In this document: piece by piece, positions 23,431 through 37,265 of the stretch
Layout of the letters: the number at the start of each line of letters is the position of its first letter
Position numbering within the stretch: position 1 is the stretch's first letter
NCBI GenBank assembly: GCA_025345505.1
Contig: JANVCC010000018.1
Span: forward strand, 38,985,242-39,049,241
Direction of reading: 5' to 3'
Length of the DNA stretch: 64,000 nt
Source: Todiramphus chloris collaris
Lineage: Eukaryota > Chordata > Aves > Coraciiformes > Alcedinidae
Notes under the pieces: model-generated
What the model saw: the letters and a program-made list of their open reading frames with translations, nothing else
Told to the model about the DNA's origin: nothing
Databases searched by the model: none
Made by a program: the position numbers and the translations under genes

Positions 23431-26340
23431 GAAATAAAGTGTTGAGCAGTGAAGAGGGAGGAAGGAGTGGGAAATCTTTCACAGAATATAAATTGCGAGA
23501 GAAGAGCCTTGTGAAAGATCTGTTTAGGTGCTTATCATGAGCCAAAGTTGTAAGAGAAAGAGAAAACAAAAAGCAGTTTAAGAACTTCTAGAATGAAGAA
23601 AAACTCTAGAATCCTCCAAGTTACAGTAGGAAATATCAAAATAGGCAGAAAAAAGTTGCTAATTTAGAGGATGCTTAGAGGAGTGGTTCAGAGTTTCTGA
23701 AGCTGCAATTAATACACAAGCAAATGTAACAACACAGAAAAACTACTAAGACTTGGAAACTACACCAATACTCCTCTTTCCCAAGCACAACAGAATTTAT
23801 TTATGCCAGTAAACTATGTAATACAGTGTATTAAATACACATTGCATTAAAATACACTGTAATTACTTTATAAAAACAAGGAATACTTCACAGCAAGACA
23901 CCTCACTACAAGCCCTACTATTATACTGGGCATAGCGTAGGAGAGGAAGTAACAGCCTCTGTCAGATATGATTTAGGAAAACACAAGGCTGCACTCCGAG
24001 GAATAGAACTAAATCAGAAGACAAAGGAGATGGAGAAGAAGCAGGCTCAGGAGACAACATCCAATGCCGCTCAGGGATGCTCTGCCATGGTTTCCACAGG
24101 GTTGATGATGCCAGCGCTTCTGACACTGACGGTGACCGTGCGCCAGCATGGCACTGTGTATAAAATCACTGGCATCCTTATGCTGGGGTAGCAGAAAATG
24201 CATCCCGGCAAACACTGTACCATTTCAAATCCAGTGATGCTTTTCCTGGGCTGTGGAAGGAGCTGAGTATCAAAGGCTTTACTACTGTGCTTTATGAAGT
24301 AACCAGGCAATTACAATTATTAACTGGTAGGCTGAAACCCTGTATAAATAACCTGGCTTCCTGCAGGCATCGTGTTTTTAAAACAAAACCTGCCAAATGC
24401 TGCATTTGTTCGTTTTCCTTCCCCTCCTCCCCCACTTTGGCTTTTAATTTCCGGTATTCGGACACGCAATTTTTCTGTGTTCACCTCATTTTTGTTCTTA
24501 CATGGCTACTAACATATCTGAGGATTAGAGTGGCTTTTGTTCTGCTGCTTGGTGTTCACATTTCATCAATGACATCCGCTCAGCTCAGCAAAGCAGGTTT
24601 GCAAGGAGAACCAGCCACTGCTGAGCTGGCAAAGTGGGTCCCCTCTTGTCCTCCACGAGGAGCAGTTAACTCCTCCCACAGTGGCCCGAAAGGTTATCTC
24701 GGCTCCATAAATCCCACCAGAAAACATCTGAGGCATTTGCCTTGCTGAGTTTTCATGTCTGCTGCGAGCAAAGGTAAATGGCTCTTTTAGTCCCTAAAGG
24801 AACTCAAGCTCAGCAGGAGCACCCCACAGCAAAATGGTTGGAGGCGGGGAAGGATGGGCACTGGCATGGCAGCAGAGCCACAAACCCACACCTAGCTCCA
24901 GGCTGTCCCTAAGGAATTGACTTCCCTCTTTCTGCTTTATATGTGAGATTTTTAAGATCCGTCCAGAAAGTGAAGGGTAGAAAATGCCATCTACTCTAAG
25001 AGCCCTGGAAATACTGTCCATGCAGAAAAATCATGGCATTCCCAGCTTGACATGTGACTTCCTGGGAAAGTGGAAGTCAGGACTTTACAGCCATTTGTGT
25101 GGATGTGTGTGTGTACATATGCTCACGTGCACCCACGCACGCTAGTGTGAGAAGGAGACCACAGAACATGAACGTGTGTGAAAGGGACTGAATTAGCCCC
25201 ATCTGCTCCAAAAAGCTCGTTTTCTCCTTGATTTCTATTACTGTCGTATCATTGCCACAGTGCAGTGCTTCTAAGAGGCTACAGCTCTGGCAGCCAGTAT
25301 CTTTACAGCTGCTCATATTATTAACAGTATAAATAAACTCTCAGAGACACTACTAAGAAAATATGAACTACAATTATCACTGTCTGATAAAATAATGAAC
25401 AGTGAAGTGTTATTGTACTGCCTCAGCCACCAGTGTGCATTTATGTGTGCCGTGAGTAATGAAAAACAGTTTATTTGCATACTGAATCATCCTGGAATTG
25501 GTTCTTGCTATTTTCTTTTATTTATTTTTCTAAAGATCAAGTAGCACAGGCTGAAGCTCTGTGTTTGCAGAGTTCAGGGTACCCCGCCTCCTTTCCCGCC
25601 GTATATAATCCCATTAATTCCAAGTGAACAGAAAGCCATGCCCGTAGCCATGCACACGTCTGTTGGAGGAGGGAGAGGGGACAGCGTGCGAGCTACCAGC
25701 AGCAACTATAAAACCTCCCACTGGACTTTTGTTCCTGGGCCTTGCTCCTTTTTCTCCCTAGATGAGGAGCAAGGGCCCACGTGGCATCAATGCTGTGTTT
25801 GCTGCTTGGATCATCCTCGACTTTGCCTTCTCCACTGGCCCGCGTGGCTTTTGGCTTTGTGAGCTCATTTTTCCTCACATTCCCCAGTGATACTCCCATG
25901 TCATGTCCTTTCTTGACAGCCATGGTGGACATGGGCTTAGCTTCTCATAAGTAGAAGCTATTACTTCCCTGAAAGCACTGGGGAAAAAAGTTCTGAATTG
26001 CTTGGAGGGCAGGAGGTTGGAGCAGAAGCCTCTCACCCCATGTACAGGCTCCAGCCCCTGTGCTTGAGCAATACCCTCCTAAGCAGTCATCTTGTCTTCT
26101 TCACTGACTGTCTGTTAGTGAAACTCATTCAAATGAGGAGAAATAAACTACCTGGGCCTGAAACCACTCGCCACAGGGCAGACATGACAACGAAGCTCCA
26201 GTCCAGGCAGCCCATTCTCATGGCCCTGATACAGGAGAGCTCGCCCTCTTTTTAGCTGAGCCCTGTGGATTAGTAACCTTTAGACACTTTTAATGTCTCC
26301 CCAGGGAAGCACGGAGTAAAGCCCCCACTTTGTTCAGCTC

Positions 26341-26600
26341 TTCCCCGCCAGGCCATCACAACAGAGCTGACCGCCAGTGGGGATACGGCGCAGGCTGCGC
26401 TGCGCAGCGTTTGCTGGCCCCAGCCGCCGGTGTTGAGGGTGAGACACTGCCCGAACGCAACGGATCCAAAAGGCAGGGCCTGGGGCCGGGGGGATGCTGA
26501 TGGCTTGGGGTGATGGCAGGGTGACACGGCTGGCATGAGGGACGGTACCAAGCTGGATGCGCAAGCTGGGCCGTTTCTGCCTGAGCGCGCAAGGCTGGTC
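26341..26600. promoter_or_regulatory. CpG-bearing GC-rich island in the 29.5 kb intron (candidate)
   Basis: I count 19 CpG in 260 bases, against sparse CpG in the flanks. It includes the 12-bp palindrome CGCTGCGCAGCG at 26398-26409. It is not exonic and not repeat-like. It could be an internal promoter or enhancer, or simply a GC-rich patch. Confidence 0.35.
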
Positions 26601-29600
26601 CAGGCTGAGAGCATCTGTCAGGCTTCTGAGGAAGGGGCTGCACCCCAGCCAGGCAGGAAGGGAAATTAGAAAGATGATAGACAAGAAGCAGCCAGAAATG
26701 AAGGTAAAAATGCAGTGCTGAGTGAGCGAAAAGGGAAGGGGGTATTTTCTAAAATAGCTTCCCTCAATCTAGGCCAGAAAAATCCTGTACTGTACCTTCA
26801 GTGCTTTTATCTCACTGCCCTTTTTCTGTGCCCTTGTCCATTATTTCTCCAGCATCTCATGCTCCCTGCCTGTTCTCTTTTCTTCACCTACAAGCCTTTT
26901 GTTCCACCAACCCCCGCTTGTGCGCTTACTGCCAGCTCCGAGCAGCCAGCCATGGCAAGACCACCTTTTGCTTTGCACACTCTGGGACTGTTGTTGCCTG
27001 CACTGGTGCGACGGTGACAGAAGAAGAAAAGCAGGGTGCAGAGGGAGGAGGAAGCACCATCTTCGAGCATCTCCCTCCGCCAGATGTGGGGGAAGGACAG
27101 CTTGGAGGAGGCGATCTTCTCCCTCCGTACAAATCACTGCTAGGATGAACCTCTGATCCCGGGAGGGGAAGAGTAGAGCTGCAGCCTTCCTCACTATTTT
27201 CTCTCCAGCATCCTCCCTCTCCTCATTCTCAGCAGTTGGCCTCTTCTGGCTGCCGAAGCAGGTTAGATGTGGCTTGCCCTGAATAAGTCATCTACATTAA
27301 TATTACCTCTTTAAATAAAGAGTTCTTATGTTAAACAATTTATGAGAACTTATTTGCAAAGGGAGAGAAACCAATGCATTGTGACACACATTTACAGAGA
27401 CAAACATGCTCTCTCCAAAAGAATTTTGTTCCCCAAAAAGCCCCTATGGAAGGCAAAATGGAGAGAATGGTAAAGGATTTGCTGAAGAAGAACCGAAGTT
27501 CATTTTAAATCAGTGTACCATGTACAAATGCTGTCTTACAAATAGGATTATTTAATTTAAACCTTACATCTGCCAAGTTCCATTACTTCAAATGGAGCCT
27601 GTCGCTTCTTGACTTCATTATAAATCAGGATTATACTACAATTTATGTTAGGTAAAGTCACTGCTTCGATAGAAGGCAGCGAAAAAAAATTACACAGCAG
27701 TCAGTAAATAGAGCAAAGTCACTGCACTGCTTTTGAAAGGCAAAAAGTCATCTTGCTAAATGAGGGTCCGAGCTGTCCTGTACCAAGACTGTTCCCAATA
27801 AATAAAAGACCTCTGGGAAAAGTGCTGAGCATACGCTGGATCTATTTTCAGCTTGCATCAGCAGCTGCTGCCCCTGGGATCGCATCTTTAGTCATACCCT
27901 ACACCATATGTAATCACTCCAGTGCTGCAACCAGTAAGATAATGAAAGAGCATGGCATAAATCTATACTTGAGTGGAATGCTAAATGAGAAAAATAATAC
28001 AAAAAAGGGGGAAATAAACCACATTTTCAAGTCATTAGGAAGAAAGACTTTGACATATGAAGTGTTGCAACCATTAATAGCACTTATCATATAGAGTGGA
28101 GACAAAGAGACAAATTAATCAAACTGACAGAACTGGGACATTTTATGCTAATGCAGGCTCCTGGGTTTTCGTTTGTATTCCTCTGTGTCTGGAAAACTGA
28201 TACCATTACAGGGCAGGAAATTGCATGAATAACATGCAACAGATCATAAAAATTCACACACCAAGTGCAGAAACACTGCCAAAAGCACTGTAAAAACAAG
28301 GCTAGAGACCTCAACAGAGGAACTACCAACAGCTAATGAATGCAAATAAGTACAGGAATATTTCCCATCCATGCATAACAATGAGAGATAGGCTGTGACT
28401 CTGCAGTCTCCAATAGTGTAGGTAAAATAAAGCCCAGAGAGCGAACATCCAGATAGCTGGGGGGAACTGCTGGCCAAGCCTGGGTCTGAATTTGTTTGCA
28501 GTATTGCAGCCAGCAGTTTCAAGTCACTGGGGAACTGGTACAGCCAAGTGTCGCCTCTGTCTAAACATATCGCTATGTTAGATTTAATTTAGTGTTTCAG
28601 GTAGAAGAGAGAGGGGGAGGGGGAGGAGGATGAAAGAGGAAATAAAACAGAGCCACAAAACAGCATATAATCACACTAAAGAAAGATTCCCTCTGCCCCT
28701 GCGCAAATCCACGGCATGCAGTAAAACCCCTCGCAGATAAAGGCTTTTAAAATACCATTCCTTCGGAAAATACAAAACGTGCTTGCTGTCCAAAGCCACA
28801 GCCGTGTTGTAAGGGGCAGGAAATGGCAAGAACTACAGGAATGCTGGGCAGGGCACGGTGCAATGCAGGATCTTGCCAATATTACTTCATTTGCCATAAA
28901 GGCTTTGCAAGGACCTTTAAAAAACGCTGTCAAAACAAGCACTGGTGAAGTGCAGAGAGCTCACCAGCCACATGAACACCAAATGACTAACAGGTTCACT
29001 TGATGGGCAGCCACAGCATTTCTCACTGCTCTCTGTTTTTTAAAGAAGCGATGCTTCCCCTTTGTACGGCAGCTACCGCGCAAACCTAAGGCGAGGGCTA
29101 ACTCTGGAGGGTAAAAGGAATAAAGCTGTGATACCCTCTGGAGCTGCATCGCTTCCAGTACTGCTCTCACCTTCCCCAGAATAGAATGATACGCAGCTGA
29201 CGGGGTTGAGCAAGAGCATTTACATGCCAGTACTAAATGCATAAAGGGGGTGAGGAAATTCCAGCCTGCCCAGGGGTGGCTGCTTTTCTCAAGAGCAAGT
29301 CCTTCCTGCATTTGGTGCTGGAGGATCCTGTGCTCAGAGGTGGCTGGGCAGAAGCTGTTTACTCCAGCAGAGATGGGCACAGGGAGCACACAATGCAGAG
29401 CTCTCCAGCAGACAGCTGTGGAGGTTTTACAGACTTTTAGCCATATGAACAGGGTTTATCTCCAAACCTCAAAAGCTCCTTCTGTTCCTTCGATCGCTAC
29501 TAGAGTCTCAACAGTGTGCTTGGCATGGTACCAAAAAATGGTGTGCGCACACAAAAGCAAGATGATCCAAAAGCTTTCCAAACACAACGATGGTATAACC

Positions 29601-32600
29601 TTTGTTCTAAGTGGAGAAATTAGAAACAGGCATTCATTAATTCCTGCAAATATACATCCATCTGACAGACAGACGAGGATTGCAGGCTGAAAGTGGAATG
29701 ACTTTCTCCCTTCCCTTAAAAAAAAAAAAAAAGATATCATAGAATTAATTACAAAAGGCCTCATGAAAATGTCGACTTTAAGAAATTTTAGTATCAGAAG
29801 AGAAATAATTTGGTCAAATGGTTATAACGATGGTGATTTCTTCTACTCTTTACAGTAGCAAAGACACCTTTGAAGTCTCTCAAGACCACATATGACACCT
29901 GACCCTTTCTTTTCCTCTACCTGCAATTAGAGTAGTTTGGAAAAGAAAAGCCTAGAGTAAAACCTCCATTCCTGAAAGAGAGTATATGGAGAGGTCTTGA
30001 TTATCAACACCTTACCTTTCAACCAAGAGGCAGAAAGCACAGTGACAAGAAATGCCCAGGAAATCTCATACTCCTTTAGCTATGCAATTCCTCTTTAGAA
30101 AAACAGTTTCAGAACTGGACTGGAAACTCACCAAATAATTCAGATTAAAACTGTATCTGAGAACTAAGGTGAGAGTGCAACAGCAGATGATGCAAACAGT
30201 CTGGGATTGGCTTGAAACCCTCAGAGCCTGCTGTGAAGAGCAGCTTACGGTGTGAGGCACTGGTGTGATCTATAGAGCTGCTTGGAGGAGGTCCAGCACA
30301 GCAGTCCTGACAGCAGCTCTTGCTGGGGTCACCTCAGCTGTGCACCACCAGCTGAAAGAAGACAAGAAGCCAGAATGTGACCAAATGCTTGTCTTCAACA
30401 ATTTACCTGCCCGTTCCCTCTCAACAGTTGGAAAGTTCATGCGTAATAGTGAAGTAAGTCCCCTAAGAGAAGGATTACGCTTATCTTTGAAAAGGAAAAG
30501 GAAGCAAAAGTAAACCAAGTCCAAGGCAGCTCTTACTGCGTGTTCGTCTCAGTCCCTCAGCTGTAATATACACTGACGACAGAAAAAGAAGAAAAGGAGT
30601 TATTGATTTAAAGGTTTCTGATACTACTGAAAGCAACTCTTTCTGCTTTCTGAATGCCACGATGACTTCATAAATGCAAACAAGTTTCTTTGTAGAATGC
30701 CCTAATGCCTATGTATGCCTATGAAACATCTCTTCATTCTTCACTTCCTTGGACAATATTGTAGATACTATATGTCCTCTGTGGCTACCGCTTATATAAA
30801 CCAGGCAAAATGACAAGAGTAGAAGGCTTTTACAAAAGACAGGCAACCCACTGTTTCTTGTGCCTTGCATTTGGCAAATTAATGCAGCCATCTGAATCAT
30901 AGCCTTGGTTTGATTTGTCCAGTTTCCTGAAAAGTGACAAGTTTAAGGAACAGACCGAAACTGCCTCATTTGGCTTTATATCCAGACAAACACACCATGT
31001 GCAGAAAGCCATTTCATGGGGGAACGTGGAAATCTGCAGTCAGATAAAAAAATAAGGTTAAAATATTGTTCAATTCAACAGGCAGATGGAATGGCTGGAT
31101 ACTCATCCACCTCAAGTCCAGCTTCCCCTTCCGGAAGCAGAAACGAGCATGAGTCCTCTGTGGAAAGCAGAAGGGAAGTTGTCAGGATTTGTCTTTCCCC
31201 AGCTTTTTCCTGTCTTGAAATGTTACTGGCTCCAACTCTGTCCTTTGAAAGAAACAGGAAATAACTCGACCGTATTCTGTTTTAGCTTGACCAAGACTCC
31301 CCTGACAGGGAAATTTTCTCTGAAGGCTGCCTGTGCATCTGGGGAGAGAGGTGGCAAGGCATGTTAACTACTGCTGTGTGGGCAGAGATGGAAAGATATC
31401 TTGCTTTGTTTAAGACTTGTTTCTTACAAGCTGCAGGCCCTTGAAACAGAGGACCACAGAGGTCTGAATTTCAAAGGTAAGCAAAAACCCAACACAATTC
31501 CCACGAGCAAGAGCTTTACACAGATGAAATGTAGCCTCATCTTCCTAGCTGACAGTCTGACAAAAATCCCAGACCACTTCATCAAAAGCAATTTTTCCTG
31601 AAATTGAGAACTATACTGTTAAAGTTTGCAGGGCATTTTTTTTTTCCTTTAAATTTACTCTTCTTACCTTGAAATACTAGCAGAGACTACATCCCCACCC
31701 ATTCTGAGAACATAAAGTAACAGGTATATGCACAGAATAGGGTATATTGTCCTATCACAATTCAAAGCAAGGACATTTTGAGTGTTACCAAGTGTTTGAG
31801 GCATAACACACAAGATGCCCCCACCTCTTTAAACTATTAGCACTGCTTGGGTTCTGTTCTGGATCAATTTGAATGGTCTCCTTGATGCTTTACTACTCCA
31901 AAAAACCCATCTCAGCCCTGACTTTGGGATGTACATCTGACACCGTGCGAGCAGAAGGAAGCACCGAGAATACAAAGCTGCCACTGAATCCATCCTGGGT
32001 CACCCCTGCCAAATCTCTCTGCAGTACTTATGCTCAGTCTGTACGATTCCATTTCTCCAAAGTGTTGTTCTGAAAGGATAAGCAGCTGCTGCAGAGAACG
32101 ATGTGGACCAGGTGCAATACATACTCAACTAAATGTGGTTGCTTCCACACCAAAACAAAGATGCCTGGCTTTTTTGAGGTCCTGAAAACCCCCAGCTCCC
32201 ATCTGCCAAGACTGATTAGCTCTCTGTGAAAGAGACCAAGTCTTGCTAGGTACCTACACACCTATTTTTTGGGACAAATGGGATGCCCAGAAGCAACAAT
32301 AATACAGGAAAAAGTTTTTACATCTTGCTCTAAGTATCAAGATTATTTTTTAAATTGATTTTAATTTTTTTCCAATCTGTGTCTGAACCAGCTCTGCCAC
32401 TTAAGCAAAAATTCCTAACTAAGCATCCTCAGAGTGGCCCAATCTCCTGGTGAGGGACTGGAAGCCTATAGTGATTCACAGGCTCTTTCTCATCTGCTCC
32501 ATGCCTCTAAGTCTACTTTCCTCTTGGACATGGTAGTCTCAGCAGCTGTTATTGATGACAGTGCACAGGACCCCAGGACTGATGCAGGAAGAACAGGTGG

Positions 32601-34685
32601 AGGACACAAAGTAGAGCCTATCAGTCACCCAGGACCAATCGGCCAGATAAGGCAGCGAGTGGCTCCATCCTCCCCAATCATCTTGATAAATGCTGCAACT
32701 AGTCTGAAAATCCCTTCAATGCCTCCTGCATGCTTAAAAGACACAGAGGGAAGAAAATGTGACTGAAACTCTGTTTGATGAGTGATAAGCAGGGTTCTGA
32801 TACACCGGTTTCTCTGGGACCAGCAGCTGTGCCAGCTGTGGGTCAGTCTGTTCACCTTCATGTGAGCTAATGCGAACCAGAGCGTTTAGAGAGAGGTAAA
32901 CAGAGCTGAGTGGTTCACATGAGGTGATTTAATCATCACTGACCTGATGCACAGGCCTGTGCTGTAATTCCCATCTAATGCACCAGCTTCCACCCCAGCA
33001 TTTGCAGAGAGGTGGTGACAGTATTTTATTTGTTCACAAGAGACCTCCAAAACCTACCGCTGAAGGTTTTATGTTGCTGATACCTCTCAATTCCAGCTGT
33101 TTGCTGACACCTTGTTCATGTATCGGTTTTACTGGGAGTGCTTATACTGAGGTTCTCCACTGTTCTCAGCCCAGCTATGGCTATTTTAACTGCAGACTCC
33201 CAGCTAGCAGCAGTCCCTGGGTCATAGCCAGAAGTTCCCGTTACCATTTCAATTACCAATGAATATTCTCTTCTCCACAAAGTCTTCTAAAGCCTCCATT
33301 ACTGACTCTTAAGTAACCCGAAAGCTGCATCTTGCAAAATTCAAGGAAAAAACACCCCACCCCCCAAATACAAACCAAAAATTAAAAGAAGAAAATATTT
33401 CAACTACTTCTGTGTGTGGGAAACAGAGAGTTACACTTAACCATACACTTTGATGCCATCTGCTCTTCTAAGGTCAGATTAAGCAAAGTGAAGAACAGAA
33501 AGGTTTATTAGCAAATCTGATCTGTGTTATCTTAGGTTCCTAAATACCACTCAACTACACCTACACTGAGCACCAAACTTCCTGAAGGGGTGTCTGAAGC
33601 TCATCCCTTTCCAAGGCCATTTGCCTTACAGTAATGAAACAATGTGCAGTCATATACATCAGTGAGCAGTTTGTTGCTAAAACCACATGCCAAATTTTTC
33701 AGTGGATTTTAATCTGGCTTCAAAACAACTGCCAGTGGCTCTCATGGTATTTTTCCCCAGTAAATTGAAACATGCTTCCTAGAAATATGCCTGATACTTT
33801 CTTTTCATGTAAGTCTTTAAATAACTACACAAGCCTCCTCTCAAGCTTTTTCAGAGAAATTATATCTCATTTTTAAAACAAGCCAAGCCTGGGCTAGATG
33901 GATCTGTTGTTTGACCAAGTACAGCTGCTCCTATTTATTTCTTTTATTAAAGTAAATAAAGTGCCTGAGGACAGCTTTTAGTAGTGTTAAGACTGAACTA
34001 GGACTCTGAGATTTTTGCTGGCAGTCTTCCATCAAAGTGGGACATGAAAATTCAGCGCTGCACAGAAGTCCTGGAAAAAAACATCCATTTCTCTCTTCAG
34101 AGCCTGTATGGATCATGGCATAGAAAGTCTGTCTACTTGTTCCTCTAAATAACCCAGTAGCCTGCCCGCAAAAGTCACAAAAAGCATCTCATTCCCAAAT
34201 CCTACTACGACTCAATTGCCTTCTGCTCACCTAAAACCTGTATTTCACTTCCAAATTGAACCATACTTCCTAGTCCCAATGTTTGTTGACTGCTGCAATG
34301 CATCCTTTGAACACATGCCATATTCTACCCCATAACATGCTCAGTTTCACTGGTAGCTGAGAAAAAGCAGTCCATGTGACATTATTCATTGGGGAATTCT
34401 TGTCAGAAAGTGCTGTACGGAGATAAAGCCTTATCTTCTTCGGGTCTTGAGAACACTAACGAAACAAAGCTTGGTACTGGGATCAGAAAGTACCTTACAG
34501 GTTGTGGTCTCTGATGTGGTGAAGCTAAGGGGTGTCTTATCTGGGCCTTATCTCTCTGTTTATTCAAATGGAAAATGCTCAGCCTGTATTTCTGGACTCT
34601 TGAAAGAGCAGATGCTTAGTTTGCTGGCATTAAAGAAATTCAAAGCTTTTTTAGAGGGAGAAGAAGCAAAGGAAAGGGAGTCAAA

Positions 34686-34709
34686 GGGGAACGGGGAGGG
34701 GGGAAGGGG
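34686..34709 (+). other. G-quadruplex motif, four G4 runs
   Basis: GGGG, AAC, GGGG, A, GGGGGG, AA, GGGG in direct succession fits a four-layer quadruplex with loops of 3, 1 and 2. It is embedded in a purine-only stretch of about 60 bases, which could also form a triplex. The G-rich strand is the BACH2 template strand. Confidence 0.85.
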
Positions 34710-34802
34710 AGGAGAAGAGGAGTTCTTTCAGTCTGGAGAGCCAAACTGCTCACATCGTTGAGGTGCAGTCAGGGCTCAACCTCCTCATTTTCATTCATAC
34801 CC

Positions 34803-34818
34803 ATATATATATATATAT
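34803..34818. repeat. (AT)8 microsatellite
   Basis: Eight AT units on the plus strand, followed by an A-rich stretch. Confidence 0.95.
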
Positions 34819-35168
34819 TTGAATAAAGAAAACAAACAAAACAAATTAAAAAAAAATACACCTCCTGTTCCACAGACTTATATGCTCCTGCTCATGCCCT
34901 CAGCATAGTCTACCTCTAGGAGTTACTCTTCGGGACATCTTTCACAGTTTAGATTATGTTTGTCATGTTTGAGGGAGAAAGTTTCCACACGGCAAAGTGC
35001 CATTTCAATAGTGAGTGCAATCACAGTCAATCAGCCCAATTTAGCACCAGCGGCAGGCAGGAGCCTAACAAAGGCAAGGAAATTGAGTCCACTTATCGCG
35101 GCGGTGAATTTCATTCTGCACATTCATCTCCATATCCCCTTCAACAGTACATTTTTATATGCTTACTC

Positions 35169-35190
35169 AAATAAATAAATAAATAAATAA
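35169..35190. repeat. (AAAT)n microsatellite
   Basis: Five and a half AAAT units. Confidence 0.95.
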
Positions 35191-35318
35191 CGAGTACAGC
35201 TACTGCCAAAGGGAGGGAAAGGAGTTACTGCAGGATTTTATCCTCTTAACATGCATGTATGCACGGCTTTTGTTTTGCTTTTTTAAGCCTAGCTCTCCCT
35301 ACAACACAACAGAGATGC

Positions 35319-35650
35319 AGAATCACACAATGGTTTGGGTCAGAAAGGACTTTCAAAATCACCTAGTTCCAAGCCCCCCTGCCACAGACAGGGACACCTC
35401 CAACTAGAATGCATTGCTCAAGGCCCCATCCAACCTGGATTTGAACACATCCAGTGATGGAACACCCACAACTTCCCTGGGCAAGCTGTTCCAGAGTTTC
35501 ACCACCCTCAGACTGAAGAATCTCGTCCTAATTTCTAATCTAAATCTACCCTCTTTCCAGTTTGAAGCTGTTACTCCTTGTCCTATTACTACAAGCCCTT
35601 GTAAAAAGTCCCTCCCCAGTTTTTCACAGGCCCCCTTCAGATACTGGAAA
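35319..35650 (-). mobile_element. CR1 LINE 3' fragment
   Basis: Plus strand: AGAATCACACAATGGTTTGG, ACAGGGACACCTCCAACTAG, CCAACCTGGATTTGAACAC and TTACTCCTTGTCCTATTACT. This is the reverse complement of a CR1 subfamily 3' end. Its internal sequence differs from the copy at 22167, so it is probably another subfamily. The frame is broken. Confidence 0.92.
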
Positions 35651-37265
35651 AAACCCCATTCCTCTTTTATACACTGGAAAAGATTAGAGGAGTATTCTCA
35701 ATAGCAAGACAGCCCTCATCAGAAAATAATGGAAGTTACACCATGCAGAATGAAAAGTATGTGGCTAGTTTCTTCATCATACTTGAGGCATGAAAATTCA
35801 GGCAGTGCCAGAAGCCTTTGCAGTGAGACATGGATGGAATTTCATATTACACCTTGATGGTCTCATTTCTGTTTTATTGCTCACCTGCTAGAAACCAAAT
35901 ACGTTGTTTGTACCTTGTACTTTGCTAGGTAAGCAACACACATAAAACAACGTCCACTTCCATCTCATGGTTTCTCCTGAATTAGTAGCATGTCATGTAA
36001 GACCTCAAAGAGTACCTGAATGCTCAGTTTCATTCTCACTACAGATTTGCAGGCTCCAGTCATCCTTCTGCATGGTCAGTGTCAGCGCTGTGTATCAGCA
36101 CAAAAAATAACACATTCCCTAGGATGACTTTGAGAAACCAAAGACCCAACTTCCATTCATAGGGACTCACTGAATTAGCATTGCTGAAGTTAGGCTGAAG
36201 CATAAGTGAGTTTGAAACCTGACTTTATTAGAAGCCTGACAGATACAATGTCTTGCCACTACAAAAAGCTCTGTGGATGAAGGGGGTGGTGGTAGTGGCT
36301 TTCAGGTCACTGCTGCCTCCTGAGCCAAAGCAGAAATAATTCTGGCCAAGTGCTGCAATCTGTGAGGAACATCAATGGCCAATACATCCATGTACAGAGA
36401 AGACCACATTAATGCTTCCCATTCTCTAAGAAATAAGCTTAGCAACTCCTAATAGAAACTCCCAAAGAAAAAGGGTCATTCGTTGCTCCCTACTGCATAA
36501 TAACATCCCTCCAGATGGGAAAGAAACTTCCAAGCAGACATTTTCTTCTTGCCCTCTTGCTCCTCTATCACCTTTTCCACTCCATGCTCCTATGCCAAGC
36601 ACTCCCAGCTCAGTCCCTGCATTCCTTAAAGATACTATATTCACAGTACACAGAAAGGAAAGAGTCAAAGTAAGAGAGTATCTTTTACTTCTAGAGAGAT
36701 AAAAAGGAATAGTAATAGCATTTAGCCAGCAGGGTATGTAATAGTTGACCTCCTGCATCCTGCCTTTGATTTTCTCCTCATCACAATCATCCTTCGTTGG
36801 CTAATCCCCAGCATTTTTCCCTCAGGCTGGCGGGTTGGCATGGATGGTTAGCAGCTGCCAGTATTTCTCCTCCCTGTCAGCTACAAGCCATACTAATGTT
36901 AGATGCCTGGCTCAGTCCCACCCAGGGTGCCGCATGCCTTTACTTTCCAACATACTCAGCTTTTGCCAGCCTTGAATCCCAATTGAGGTCCTGTCCTGCC
37001 TTCCTCCTTGCAAAGATTTAACGGGGTGAGGGAGTTAGCCCACGTCAGCTGAAGAAGAAGATGACAGATTTCACAGGGCTAGACCTCGTGGTGAAATGGC
37101 AGGTTTTGCAGCAGCCATCAGGGAGCAGTAAAGCAGTAAGAACGCAGAGAAATTCTGCCCGTGGTGTGTGCTAACTTCTATTTTGAACATCATTCTCTCT
37201 AACAGCAAAGAAAAGAGCTGTGCAGATAAACGAAAAAGCTCCCCAAGCCCACTGCACCCCCTCTT

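Noticed and set aside
25600-25612. TATA-like sequence CCGTATATAATCCC
   Set aside because: No transcript start, CpG island or exon nearby. An isolated TATA-like word is common in AT-rich intron.
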